Of a stretch of DNA of 64,000 nt, positions 27,596 to 36,572 are shown in pieces (within the stretch, counting starts at the first letter, position 1; each line of letters starts with the position of its first letter). The stretch is taken from positions 1,178,001 to 1,242,000 of the forward strand of contig NZ_CP033019.1 in the NCBI RefSeq assembly GCF_003667705.1. The letters run 5' to 3'. The DNA is from Janthinobacterium agaricidamnosum (GTDB lineage: Bacteria; Pseudomonadota; Gammaproteobacteria; Burkholderiales; Burkholderiaceae_D). Both the position numbers and the translations under genes were made by a program. The notes beneath the pieces were generated by a model that was not told the origin of the DNA, ran no database searches, and saw only the letters and a list, made by a program, of their open reading frames with translations.

Positions 27596-28174
27596 TCAGG
27601 GCACGCGGTGCATTACGTCCGGCGTGCAGCCGCTCTTGACGACCTTGCCAGGGTTGCCCACCACGATGGAATACGGCGGGATGTCTTCCGTGACGACGGC
27701 GCCGCCTCCGATGCGGCTGCCGCGCCCGATGGTGATGCCGCCCGTGATGATGGCGTGCGGGCCGACCCACACCTCATCTTCCAGGGTCGGGTAGCCGGTG
27801 ACGCGCTGGCCATCCCTGGCAATGCGGTCGCGACGGCCCAGCGTGACGCCATGGAACAGCGTGACATTGCGGCCGATGACGGCACCCGGGCTCATCACCA
27901 TGCCCCAGCCATGCGTGAGGGCAAATCCGGGGCCTATCTGCGCCCTCCAAGGGAAATCCACCCCCGCCTGGCTGGCCGCATAACGATGCACGAGCTTGCA
28001 GAATGGAAGAAATACGGGCCACAGGCCGCGCGCCTGCGATACCGCCTGGCAGAGGCGGGCGGTGGCGACGACACGGAAGGTTCTACTGCGCAAGATTTCC
28101 TTGAAGGTCAAGGGCCAGCTGCTGCGACCGAATAGCCGATACGTGTCTGCCTTTAATGCTGTCCAGGTTGTCAT
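27596..28174 (-). CDS. LbH-fold acetyltransferase (CysE-like, EPS modification)
   Basis: The 192-residue protein ends in a hexapeptide-repeat left-handed beta-helix (about residues 80-180) with GPGFALTHGWGMVMSPGAVIGRNVTL and VVGNPGKVV, as in serine acetyltransferase-like and colanic-acid-type acetyltransferases. The start at 28174 is preceded on the minus strand by AGGAGGGG about 12 bp away. An upstream in-frame start at 28261 would precede that site. It lies convergent to manC and probably O-acetylates the polymer or its precursor. Confidence 0.83.
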   Translation of the reverse strand: MTTWTALKADTYRLFGRSSWPLTFKEILRSRTFRVVATARLCQAVSQARGLWPVFLPFCKLVHRYAASQAGVDFPWRAQIGPGFALTHGWGMVMSPGAVIGRNVTLFHGVTLGRRDRIARDGQRVTGYPTLEDEVWVGPHAIITGGITIGRGSRIGGGAVVTEDIPPYSIVVGNPGKVVKSGCTPDVMHRVP

Positions 28175-28401
28175 ACATTCACCACGTCTTCCCCTCCTGT
28201 TGTCGTTGGTACTGATTATATCTTTACTATGTTTGCGCACGCCACGGTAACAAGCCGGCATTCGAATTTGATGCCATAAAGAAACTATTCATTAAAAAAA
28301 GAATAAGCATATAAATTGCTTTATGATACTATTCTCCTTGGTTAAATTAATTCAATTCCCGTAGGCAACTTATTGTCTGCAATTACGTTTGGTGGAATCG
28401 C

Positions 28402-28956
28402 ATGAAGAAACATATTTGCTCAGCTGTGGCCACCGTGGCATTTGCCGGTGCCGCCCTGTTTTCCCAGGCAGCAGCCGCCGCCGTTGTCGACATCAGCTCC
28501 GTGCCGACGGCCGTGATGCTGGCGAATGGCGGATCGCTGACCTTTGGCGACAAGTTTAAATCCGGCAATAAAGACAACTTTTTCAACGACCACTTCACGT
28601 TCAACGTGGCACAGTTCAGCAATGTGAGCCTGGTGGTCACGTCGACCAGCACGAGCGCGGCGAATGGCTTGAACCTGACGGGCCTGGGCCTGTACGACAG
28701 CGCCAATCACAGCCTGTTGCAGGGCGCGCAGGTATTGACGGGCAAGGATGACAAGTGGACCTTGTCTTTTGCCAACCTGGCGGCCGGTTCCTATTACGTC
28801 AAGGTTAGCGGCAACCTCGTTTCGGGCGCGGGCGCCACCTTCAGCGGCAACGGCAGTCTGGTGTCGGCTGTGCCGGAACCGGCAAGCTACGGCATGCTGC
28901 TGGGCGGCCTGGGTCTGCTGGGCTTCCTGGCGCGCCGCCGCCAGAAGTCTGCCTGA
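28402..28956 (+). CDS. PEP-CTERM protein, FxDxF family
   Basis: The 184-residue protein has a signal peptide (cleavage near Ala-Ala-Ala-Ala-Val) and a beta-rich body with the FFNDHFTFNV segment that marks the FxDxF family. A PEP-CTERM sorting signal closes it: VPEPASYGMLLGGLGLLGFLARRR. It would be exported, processed by an exosortase (XrtB lies 20 kb upstream) and released or anchored at the surface. GGTGGA precedes the ATG. No -24/-12 promoter match was found in the 140-bp AT-rich region upstream. Confidence 0.9.
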   Translation: MKKHICSAVATVAFAGAALFSQAAAAAVVDISSVPTAVMLANGGSLTFGDKFKSGNKDNFFNDHFTFNVAQFSNVSLVVTSTSTSAANGLNLTGLGLYDSANHSLLQGAQVLTGKDDKWTLSFANLAAGSYYVKVSGNLVSGAGATFSGNGSLVSAVPEPASYGMLLGGLGLLGFLARRRQKSA

Positions 28957-29034
28957 GCATCGCTGCACCGCTTTCCTTCCGCATTTTTATCTTGCGGCCA
29001 GCCTGTGCCGGCCGCTGTTTCCTTGGTGAAAAGT

Positions 29035-29613
29035 ATGAACAAAATTCTCAAATCCCTGTTCCTGGCGATCATGCTGGCCGGCAGCAGCCTGGGCGCGCAA
29101 GCCGCCCCCGTCGACATCAGCCACGCGCCTGTCGACCTGACGCAGGACTTGCTCGATTATTCGGGCAGCAACCTGTTCGGCTCGTTTACGCTGGCACCGG
29201 GCCAGTTGGCCGGCGTCGAGCACAATTTCTTCAGCGACAAATTCCTGTTCACCTTGACCGGTAGTAATGATTTTAGCGGCCTGGCCACTTCCCTGAAGCC
29301 CAGTCTGAACTCGGGCCTGACCTTGACGGGTTTCAGTCTGAAGAATGCCGGCGGCGTCGTCTTGCAAGGAACGCTGGACCTGTTGAACTTCACGGCGGCG
29401 GACCAGGCCTGGGTCCTGTCGTCGAACACAGCGCCGCTGGGCGCCGGCGACTACTTCCTGGAAGTGAATGGCTACGTGGCCTCGGCGGCCGGCGGCAGCT
29501 ATAGCGGCAACGTGTCCGTCAATCCCGTGCCGGAACCGGAAACCTATGCCATGTTGCTGGCAGGTCTGGGCCTTGTGGGTTTCATGGCGCGCCGCCGCAA
29601 GCAGCAGGCGTGA
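29035..29613 (+). CDS. PEP-CTERM protein, FxDxF family, second copy
   Basis: The 192-residue protein is related to the gene 78 bp upstream. It has a signal peptide ending in Ala-Gln-Ala-Ala, an FFSDKFLFTL segment (the FxDxF mark), and the sorting signal VPEPETYAMLLAGLGLVGFMARRRK. The ATG at 29035 starts the signal peptide. An upstream GTG at 29005 would add ten residues. The two proteins share domain order but not close sequence, which suggests an old duplication. A strong terminator follows. Confidence 0.88.
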   Translation: MNKILKSLFLAIMLAGSSLGAQAAPVDISHAPVDLTQDLLDYSGSNLFGSFTLAPGQLAGVEHNFFSDKFLFTLTGSNDFSGLATSLKPSLNSGLTLTGFSLKNAGGVVLQGTLDLLNFTAADQAWVLSSNTAPLGAGDYFLEVNGYVASAAGGSYSGNVSVNPVPEPETYAMLLAGLGLVGFMARRRKQQA

Positions 29614-29636
29614 TGGCCGTGGCGTGAACGGAAAAG

Positions 29637-29663
29637 CGGAGGCCTCGGCCTCCGTTTTTTTTT
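29637..29663 (+). terminator. Terminator after the second FxDxF gene
   Basis: CGGAGGCC and GGCCTCCG form a perfect 8-bp stem around TC, followed by nine T. Confidence 0.92.
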
Positions 29664-29768
29664 GCAGCGCTTCCGCGGCTATTTTCAAGGCTATAATTGT
29701 TGGCACCATGGGCGGCCTGCAAACGGCCGTTTTGATCAATCGCACGTGTATTTTTTCCCGGTACCCCA

Positions 29769-30779
29769 TTGCGTATTTCATTCTGTCTGTCGCTGGCATT
29801 GCTGGCAAGTAGCGCCCATGGCGCCGCACCCGGCTTACAGCCGTCACAATTAGCCATCGTCATCAATGATGCTGAACCGAACAGTATCGAGGTGGGGGAG
29901 TATTACCGCCAGGCGCATGCCATTCCTGCCGCCAATATCGTGCATGTGCATATTCCAAACCGGCCGCGCAAGCTGAGCATGGACCAGTTCGCTCAACTGA
30001 AGGAGCGCATCGACGGCCAGCTGAAGCCAGGTATCCAGGCGGTGCTGATGGTATGGAGCGCGCCGTATGCGGTCGAATGCAATTCCATCACCTCGGCCTT
30101 TACCTTGGGATATGACGCCGGGCAGTGTTCGAAGAGCTGCGGCGCCGGCAAGCCCAGTACCTATTTCAGCAGCGATACGGCCCAGCCATTCAGCCAGCTG
30201 GGCATGCGTCTGTCGATGTTGCTGCCCATCGATTTTGTCGAAGAGGCCAAGGCGGTCGTCGATCGCGGCACGGCCAGCGGTTTTGCCGTGCCGGCCGCCA
30301 GTGCCTATTACCTGAACACGAGCGAAGGCGCGCGCAACAGCCGCGCGGCATTTTTTCCACCGGCCGGAGTGGTGCGCCAACGCAAGCTGACGATCAAGAA
30401 CATGAAGGCCGATGTGCTGGAAGGCGCACAGGACATCATGGTGTACCAGACGGGCATGGCGAAGGTGGACAAGCTCGATACCTTGCGTTTTCTGCCGGGC
30501 GCTCTGGCCGACCACCTGACGTCGTTTGGCGGCGATTTGCAGGGCACGGCGCAGATGAGCAGCCAGCGTTGGCTGGAAGCGGGCGCGACCGCCAGTTACG
30601 GCACCGTCAGCGAGCCCTGTAATTATTGGCAGAAATTTCCTAACCCCACGGTGCTGCTGCGCCGCTACCTGAGCGGCATGACGGCGCTCGAAGCGTACTG
30701 GGGCAGCGTCGCCTGGCCGGCGCAGGGGCTGTTCATCGGCGATCCTCTGGCGGCGCCCTACGCCAGCTTCCGCCGCTGA
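29769..30779 (+). CDS. TIGR03790-family exported protein
   Basis: The 336-residue protein starts at a TTG (29769), which is needed to include the signal peptide (RISFCLSLALLASSAHGA). No ribosome binding site is visible before it. Conserved-looking segments are NDAEPNSIEVGEYYRQAH, VLMVWSAPYAVEC and a C-terminal LIGDP-like stretch (GLFIGDPLAAPYASF). This agrees with the TIGR03790 family, whose members occur with PEP-CTERM systems and have no known activity. It ends before a bidirectional terminator. Confidence 0.75.
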   Translation: MRISFCLSLALLASSAHGAAPGLQPSQLAIVINDAEPNSIEVGEYYRQAHAIPAANIVHVHIPNRPRKLSMDQFAQLKERIDGQLKPGIQAVLMVWSAPYAVECNSITSAFTLGYDAGQCSKSCGAGKPSTYFSSDTAQPFSQLGMRLSMLLPIDFVEEAKAVVDRGTASGFAVPAASAYYLNTSEGARNSRAAFFPPAGVVRQRKLTIKNMKADVLEGAQDIMVYQTGMAKVDKLDTLRFLPGALADHLTSFGGDLQGTAQMSSQRWLEAGATASYGTVSEPCNYWQKFPNPTVLLRRYLSGMTALEAYWGSVAWPAQGLFIGDPLAAPYASFRR

Positions 30780-30803
30780 CGGCATGCTGGCGTGATTGAA
30801 GGC

Positions 30804-30836
30804 AAAAAAAATGGCTCGTATGAGCCATCTTTTTTA
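30804..30836. terminator. Bidirectional terminator between convergent genes
   Basis: ATGGCTC and GAGCCAT form a stem around GTAT. An A run lies upstream and a T run downstream, so it can stop transcription of both the TIGR03790 gene and the minus-strand PEP-CTERM gene. Confidence 0.85.
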
Positions 30837-31574
30837 TGCCTTGCCGTTGCGGCGGCGGCCGATCCAGCTCAGCAGTCCCAGGCCTGCCAGCAACATCACA
30901 TAGGTTTCCGGTTCCGGTACGGGAGGAATCGGCGGCACTACGACGCCATTGCCGCCCGTGCCGATCGCGCCGCCGCCGCTGCGGTCGAAACCGCCGCTGG
31001 CGCCGCCGCCGCCGACACCGCCGCCACCGGCCGGCGGCGCGATGCCGCCGCCAGACGAGACCAGCAGCGGTTCATACACGTCGCCGGCACGCAGGCTGCG
31101 GCCAGCTTGATAGCCACGGCCCTCGATGGCTGGTTCTTCCTGCGCATACACGAAATCGCGGCTGCCGAAATGGTGCTGGCCGGTGCTGGCCAGCAGGCTG
31201 GCATTGGCGCCGTATCCTGCATCGGCAGGCTGTCCCAGAGCGTTGGCCAGACGATGGTCATTGCCGGAAAATGCAGGCGTGCGCAATACCTGGTCTGACT
31301 CGCCGGTACCAAATTCGGGCGTCGAGCCAACACCGTCATTGCTGCGCGCGCCAAAGTTGACGAAACCATTCGCCAGGCTGCAGGCGCTGCTTGAACTGTC
31401 GGGGTTGAATTCGGCGCCCTTGCCACCGCCATCCGCATTGCCCGCTTCGCAGCGCTTGCTGTCCGCATTGGCCTGTGCCGCAACTGTCTGTGCCTGCGCC
31501 AATCCGGCCGTCATGAACAGGGCTGCCGCCATGGCGGCGCAGAAAACGGAGTATTGCTTGCGTGGTTTTAACAT
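30834..31574 (-). CDS. PEP-CTERM protein with Gly-rich linker
   Basis: The 246-residue protein has a signal peptide ending in Ala-Gln-Ala-Gln and two Cys in its N-terminal third. A Gly-rich linker (GGGGVGGGGASGGF and neighbours, about residues 170-200) and the sorting signal VPEPETYVMLLAGLGLLSWIGRRR follow. The body shows no known domain. The long Gly/Pro linker before the signal suggests a surface spacer. A weak GG-N10-GC promoter-like element may lie at 31597-31610 on the minus strand, but it is GC-rich and uncertain. Confidence 0.85.
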   Translation of the reverse strand: MLKPRKQYSVFCAAMAAALFMTAGLAQAQTVAAQANADSKRCEAGNADGGGKGAEFNPDSSSSACSLANGFVNFGARSNDGVGSTPEFGTGESDQVLRTPAFSGNDHRLANALGQPADAGYGANASLLASTGQHHFGSRDFVYAQEEPAIEGRGYQAGRSLRAGDVYEPLLVSSGGGIAPPAGGGGVGGGGASGGFDRSGGGAIGTGGNGVVVPPIPPVPEPETYVMLLAGLGLLSWIGRRRNGKA

Positions 31575-32024
31575 GGTCTATCTCTTCAGAATGCATGCGA
31601 GCGTCGCGCCGTGCGCTGTCCGTTCGTGATGCGATTAATATTGCTACCGGTAATGCGACCTTTGTGTGCATGGCCGGATGTGCATCCCAAGAGGCAAGCG
31701 AGGCTGGGGCCTGCTCTCATTGTTGCGAAGCTGGTTGTTGTTGTCAGGAACAAAATTTATTTGCCTGAAATATATCACATTTTTCCTGGCGGCGTCTTTT
31801 TGACTTGCCACACGGTGCCATATGTTGTTCATAAAATACGTTTCAGCAGGCATCGGAAATGGCTGACGGACGAGGCTTTACTCCATTCGGCTTAATCAAA
31901 TGTCATCAAGTCGTCATCCCCGGCCTTTAATATGCAAATAACAAGTCTGAAATACTTTTGTTAATTGTGGCGCGCCGGCCCATCATGCGGGACCGGCGTC
32001 ACTTATTTACCGACCGGGATCCTC
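31575..32024. other. 450-bp divergent intergenic region
   Basis: This region lies between the minus-strand PEP-CTERM gene and the plus-strand nuclease gene. It becomes AT-rich between about 31730 and 31970 and holds no convincing gene. Promoters for both flanking genes should lie here, but no strong -35/-10 pair was recognised. Confidence 0.5.
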
Positions 32025-35018
32025 ATGCACACCTCGTTTTCCCCCTTGCGCACGCCGCTGCGCCTGACCGTCATGGCTACCCTGCTGGCCAGCCTGTCCG
32101 TGCCGGCCCTGGCGGCTTCCGATATCGTCATCAGCCAGGTGTATGGCGGTGGCGGCAACAATGGCGCGCTGTATCGCAACGATTTCATCGAACTGTTCAA
32201 CCGTGGCGCCAGTCCCGTCAACCTGAGTAACTGGAGCGTGCAATACGCGTCGGCCGCCGGTTCGAGCTGGGCCGTGACGGCCTTGCCGGCTATCGATTTG
32301 CAACCGGGCCAGTATTTGCTGGTCCAGCAAGCCAAGGGGACGGGCGGCACGCAGGACTTGCCCGCGCCGGATGCCTCGGGCAGCCTGGCCATGTCCGGTA
32401 CGGCGGGCAAGGTGTTGCTGAGTAATAACAAGACGGCCCAGACGGGCACCAGCCCCACGGGCGCCGCCGTCGTCGACCTGGTCGGTTTCGGTACGGCCAA
32501 CGGTTTTGAGGGCGCCGTCGCTCCCGCGCCATCGAATACCCTGTCGATTGCGCGCGCGAATGGCGGCTGCGGCGACACGGACGACAACAGCGTGGACTTC
32601 GCCGCCGGCAGCGTGACGCCGCGCAACACGGCTTCCGAGCGCCACGTCTGCGGCGGCCCGGTCGTGCACCAGATCATCACCAGCTGCCCGGCCAGCCTGG
32701 CGCTGGCGCTGGGCAATGGCGGCAGCGCCGTGCTGCGCGCGTCCGACGTGGATGGCGTGGTGAATGCTGCTATCTTGAGCTCGCCGGCGGTGGCCGGCAT
32801 CAGCCTGGCCAATTTCAGCGCGGCCGGCGTGGCGGGCGAGAGCGCCAGCGTGAACCTGCTGGTGGCCGCTGGCGTGCCGGTGGGCAATTATCCCGTCGTC
32901 GTCCAGTTCGGCAACGACCAGCAGCAAACGGCGTCATGCAAGGTCGACGTGGCCGTGCAAGGCCTGGCCGCCGTCAGCCACACGATCCCGCAAATCCAGG
33001 GCAGCGGTGCGGCCAGCCCCTACGCCAATTCCGTGCAGACGACCGAGGGCGTCGTCACCCTGAAAGTAGGCACGGGTTTCTTCATGCAGGACGCGGCCGG
33101 CGACGGCGACCCGTCGACCTCGGACGGCATCTTCGTGTACACGGGCGCGGCCGTTACCACCGTGCAGCAGGGCGAGCTGGTACGCGTGACGGGCACGGTG
33201 TTCGAATACACGCCGTCGGGCGCGAAAAATTCCTATACGGAACTGAAGGACGTGACGGCCATCCTCACGCAAAGCGCGGGCCACGGCATCGTGCCGGTGA
33301 ATGTGACCTTGCCGAACGACAACCTGGCTGCCGTGGAAGGCATGCTGGTGCGTTTCACGCAACCGCTGACCGTCTCGCAAAACGCCTACCTGGGCGCGCG
33401 CGGCGAACTGACCCTGTCGGCGGGACGGCGCGAAGTGCCGACCAACCGCTATCCGGCAGGCTCCGCCGAAGCGCAAGCCTTGATCGCCGCCAATGCGAAC
33501 AACCTGATCGTGCTCGATGATGGCATTTTCGTCACGCCGCCGACGATACCGTATATCGGCCAGGACAACACCGTGCGCAGCGGCGACACGGTGGCCGACC
33601 TGACGGGCGTGGTGGATTTCGGTGCCATCGGCGGTGGCGGCGCCGCCTACAAATTGCAGCCGACGCAGACGCCGCAATTCTCGCGCGACAACCCGCGCAC
33701 GGGCAGCCCGGAACTGCCATCCGGTAACGTCAAGGTGGCCAGCGCCAACGTGCTCAATTTCTTTACGACCTTTACCAATGGCAATAACGTGTTTGGCCAG
33801 ACGGGGCAGGGCTGCACCGTGGGTGCGTCGACCACCAAGTCGAACTGCCGCGGCGCCGACAACCTGGCCGAATTCGTGCGCCAGCGCGACAAGATCGTGG
33901 CCGAACTGAAAGCCATCGATGCGGACGTGGTGGGCTTGATGGAAATCCAGAACAATGGCGAAACGGCCGTCACTTACCTGGTCGAGCAGCTGAACGCGGC
34001 CATCGGCGGCGTCACCTACGCCGTGGTGCCGAAGCCGGCCGCCACGGGTACGGACGCCATCCGCGTGGCCATGATCTACAAGCCTGCCAAGCTGGGCCTG
34101 GTGGGCGGCGCCCTGTCGGACGCCAACGCCATCAACAACCGTCCGCCGATGGCGCAAACGTTCAAGGCCGCCAACGGCGAGAAATTCTCGCTGGTCGTCA
34201 ACCACCTGAAATCGAAGGGCAGCTGCCCGTCGAGCGGGCTGGACGCGGACCAGAACGATAGCCAGAGCTGCTGGAACGCCAGCCGCGTGCAGCAGGCCCA
34301 GCGCCTGGTGGGCAGCTTCGTGCCGCAGGTGGCGGCCGCCGCCGGCGACGCGGACGTGCTGGTCATCGGCGACTTGAATTCGTATGGCGCGGAAGACCCG
34401 ATCCAGGTCATCACGGGCGCCGGATTCGTCAATGAACTCGAGCGTTTCGTGCGGCCGTCCGGCATGCCGTACTCATACGTATTCGGCGGCCAGAGCGGCT
34501 ACCTCGACCATGCCCTGGCCAGTGCCTCGCTGAGTCCGCAAGTGGCGGGCGTGGCCGAATGGCATGTGAATGCGGACGAGCCGGAAGTGATCGACTACAA
34601 CATCGACTCGGCCAAGCCGCAAGACCTGTACAACGCCTTGCCCTACCGCGCCTCGGACCACGACCCCGTCGTCATCAGCCTGGACTTGCAGCCCGCCTAC
34701 CGCGACATCACGGCCGGCGTGGCGCAAGCCAGCTCGGGACTGACGTTCAACCGCGCGACGCAAAAGTACGCGGGCACGTTCTCGTTCACCAACACGGGCA
34801 CGGCGGCCATCAGCGGCCCGTTCCAGGTGGTGTTCGGCGGCTTGCCGGCCGGCGTGACCCTGGCCAATGCCACGGGCAGCCATGCGGGCGCCGCCTATGT
34901 CACCGTCAACGCGGCCAGCCTGGCGCCCGGTGCGACGGCCTCGTTCGCCGTCAGTTTCACCAATCCGTCGAAAGTGACGATCAATTACTCGGCCAGCATT
35001 TTTGCCGGCAACTTCTAA
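32025..35018 (+). CDS. Large extracellular endonuclease (ExeM/NucH type)
   Basis: The 997-residue protein has a signal peptide (cleavage near Ala-Leu-Ala-Ala) and a lamin-tail-like domain (about residues 27-200, DIVISQVYGGGGNNGALYRN). A middle region with OB-fold-like sequence follows (about 320-530). An endonuclease/exonuclease/phosphatase domain comes next (about 565-890) with VKVASANVLNFFTTF, VVGLMEIQNNG, LVVNHLKSKG, VIGDLNSYG and the C-terminal SDHDPVVISL. The tail is beta-rich, Ala/Gly/Thr-rich, and has no PEP-CTERM signal. Enzymes of this family degrade extracellular DNA. A matrix-DNA role is suggested by the EPS and PEP-CTERM neighbours. The next gene starts 10 bp after its stop. Confidence 0.88.
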   Translation: MHTSFSPLRTPLRLTVMATLLASLSVPALAASDIVISQVYGGGGNNGALYRNDFIELFNRGASPVNLSNWSVQYASAAGSSWAVTALPAIDLQPGQYLLVQQAKGTGGTQDLPAPDASGSLAMSGTAGKVLLSNNKTAQTGTSPTGAAVVDLVGFGTANGFEGAVAPAPSNTLSIARANGGCGDTDDNSVDFAAGSVTPRNTASERHVCGGPVVHQIITSCPASLALALGNGGSAVLRASDVDGVVNAAILSSPAVAGISLANFSAAGVAGESASVNLLVAAGVPVGNYPVVVQFGNDQQQTASCKVDVAVQGLAAVSHTIPQIQGSGAASPYANSVQTTEGVVTLKVGTGFFMQDAAGDGDPSTSDGIFVYTGAAVTTVQQGELVRVTGTVFEYTPSGAKNSYTELKDVTAILTQSAGHGIVPVNVTLPNDNLAAVEGMLVRFTQPLTVSQNAYLGARGELTLSAGRREVPTNRYPAGSAEAQALIAANANNLIVLDDGIFVTPPTIPYIGQDNTVRSGDTVADLTGVVDFGAIGGGGAAYKLQPTQTPQFSRDNPRTGSPELPSGNVKVASANVLNFFTTFTNGNNVFGQTGQGCTVGASTTKSNCRGADNLAEFVRQRDKIVAELKAIDADVVGLMEIQNNGETAVTYLVEQLNAAIGGVTYAVVPKPAATGTDAIRVAMIYKPAKLGLVGGALSDANAINNRPPMAQTFKAANGEKFSLVVNHLKSKGSCPSSGLDADQNDSQSCWNASRVQQAQRLVGSFVPQVAAAAGDADVLVIGDLNSYGAEDPIQVITGAGFVNELERFVRPSGMPYSYVFGGQSGYLDHALASASLSPQVAGVAEWHVNADEPEVIDYNIDSAKPQDLYNALPYRASDHDPVVISLDLQPAYRDITAGVAQASSGLTFNRATQKYAGTFSFTNTGTAAISGPFQVVFGGLPAGVTLANATGSHAGAAYVTVNAASLAPGATASFAVSFTNPSKVTINYSASIFAGNF

Positions 35019-35028
35019 GGACTTGACC

Positions 35029-35667
35029 ATGTTGACAACGAAATTCAATCTTACCCTGCGCCGTGCCGTGCTGGCCGCCTTGCTCGCTGGCAGCAGCAGC
35101 CTGGCGCTGGCGGACCCGCTAGCCTACCGCGTGGAAATCGACACGAGCCAGTTCTCGGGCGCCGGTTTCCTCGACTTCGCCTTTATCGCCGGCAACAGCC
35201 CGGCGCCGGGCGCGACAGCCACCCTCAGCAATTTCTCGGGCGCGTTCGGCGCGCTGGCATCGCAGGAAGGCAACGTCAGCGGCAGCTTGCCCGGCACCTT
35301 GACCTTCGGCAATAGTGGCGCCTACAACGACTGGTTTCACAACGTGACCCTGGGCGGCAAATTCGGTTTCAACGTCGTTTTCGGCGGCGACTTCCTGAAC
35401 ACGGCCGGCAACGCGGGCACGACGTTTGGCGTGGGCTTGCTCGACTACACCGGCACGTCCTACCTGGGCAATGTGAACGGCAACCTCGTGCAATTCGAAC
35501 TGACGCCGCTCAATGGGGGCATTCCGGCCAGCATCGCCGGCAGCACGTATGCGAGCATCGCGTCGATCTCGGCCGTGCCGGAAGCGTCGGAATGGATGAT
35601 GCTGACGGGCGGCCTGGCGCTGATCGGTTTTGCCTTGCGCCGCCGCCAGCCTGTCACGCGCGCCTAG
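35029..35667 (+). CDS. PEP-CTERM protein with a variant sorting motif
   Basis: The 212-residue protein has a signal peptide ending in Ala-Leu-Ala-Asp and a body with VEIDTSQFSGAGFLDFAFI, which resembles an unnamed PEP-CTERM family (NF038129-like, from memory). The C-terminal signal reads VPEASEWMMLTGGLALIGFALRRRQ, so the usual Pro-Glu-Pro is Pro-Glu-Ala, with Trp after it. AAGGA lies 7 bp before the ATG, and the 10-bp gap to the nuclease gene points to co-transcription. Confidence 0.82.
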   Translation: MLTTKFNLTLRRAVLAALLAGSSSLALADPLAYRVEIDTSQFSGAGFLDFAFIAGNSPAPGATATLSNFSGAFGALASQEGNVSGSLPGTLTFGNSGAYNDWFHNVTLGGKFGFNVVFGGDFLNTAGNAGTTFGVGLLDYTGTSYLGNVNGNLVQFELTPLNGGIPASIAGSTYASIASISAVPEASEWMMLTGGLALIGFALRRRQPVTRA

Positions 35668-35849
35668 TTTTTCCAGTCGGAACACAGCGCGCCTGCGGGC
35701 CGCTGTGCTTTGCCTATTTAGTCGCAATAGCTATAAATCAGGAAACTAAATTGTATTGGTCAGCGTTTTACGCTTGATGCATAGTCAAAAACTTGTCGGG
35801 CCGTCTAGTTTTTCATGGAGGGCCGCCAACTTTTTCGGAAGGATGCATC

Positions 35850-36572
35850 ATGCGCCGTCATATTTTGCTGCTCGATCCCGCGCCCGCCATGCAAGCCTTG
35901 TTGCTGCATAACCTTGAAGGTGCCGGCTACCGGGTTAGCTGCGCCCCGGACGCGCGCGGCGCGCAGGCGCTGATGGCCGTGGATGCGCCCGACGTGCTGC
36001 TGCTGGAATGGGAGTTGCCGGATGCGTCCGGCATCGCGCTGCTGCGCCAGGTGCGCCAGGATGACCAGCTGTGCGACTTGCCCATCATCATGGTCAGCGC
36101 GCGCGACAGCGAACAGGACAAGGTGCTGGCGCTGGAAAGCGGCGCCGACGACTATCTGTGCAAGCCTTTCGGTCCCCGTGAAATGCTGGCCCGCGTGCAC
36201 GCGCTGCTGCGCCGGCGCACCCCATCGGCCTGGCGCCCAGGCGCAAACACGGCCGGCGCCAGCGTCTTGCGGCTCGACCCGCATACCCAGCGCGTGACGG
36301 CCGGCAGCGTGCCCGTCAGCCTGGGCCGCGTGGAATTCAAGCTGCTGCATTTCCTCATGGACCATCCCGGACGCGTGCATAGCCGCGCGCACCTGCTGGA
36401 CCAGGTGTGGGGCCATGCGGCGTATCTTGACGAACGCACGGTCGATGCCCACGTTGGGCGCTTGCGCCACGCGCTGCAGCCGGGCGGCTGCGGCCACCGC
36501 ATCGAAACCGTGCGCGGCAGCGGCTACCGTTACCTGGCCGCCGATGCCGCCAACGCCGCCGTGCGCGCATGA
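35850..36572 (+). CDS. PhoB/OmpR-type response regulator with Glu at the phosphorylation site
   Basis: The 240-residue protein has a receiver domain (about residues 4-120) and a winged-helix DNA-binding domain (about 140-232, ending RIETVRGSGYRYL). The position that aligns with PhoB Asp53 is Glu53 (GAA at 36006-36008, in DVLLLEWELPDASG). The N-terminal acidic patch is reduced to Asp9 (LLLDPAPAM). The switch Ser (MVSARDSEQD) and the Lys (YLCKPFG) are kept. No histidine kinase gene is adjacent. It may act without phosphorylation. GGAAGGA precedes the ATG, and its stop overlaps the next start in ATGA, so it is coupled to the EpsA-like gene. Confidence 0.87.
   Translation: MRRHILLLDPAPAMQALLLHNLEGAGYRVSCAPDARGAQALMAVDAPDVLLLEWELPDASGIALLRQVRQDDQLCDLPIIMVSARDSEQDKVLALESGADDYLCKPFGPREMLARVHALLRRRTPSAWRPGANTAGASVLRLDPHTQRVTAGSVPVSLGRVEFKLLHFLMDHPGRVHSRAHLLDQVWGHAAYLDERTVDAHVGRLRHALQPGGCGHRIETVRGSGYRYLAADAANAAVRA

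Noticed and set aside
31597..31610. Sigma-54 promoter for the minus-strand PEP-CTERM gene
   Set aside because: Only the GG-N10-GC spacing fits, the remaining bases match poorly, and the site lies in GC-rich sequence where such spacing arises often.
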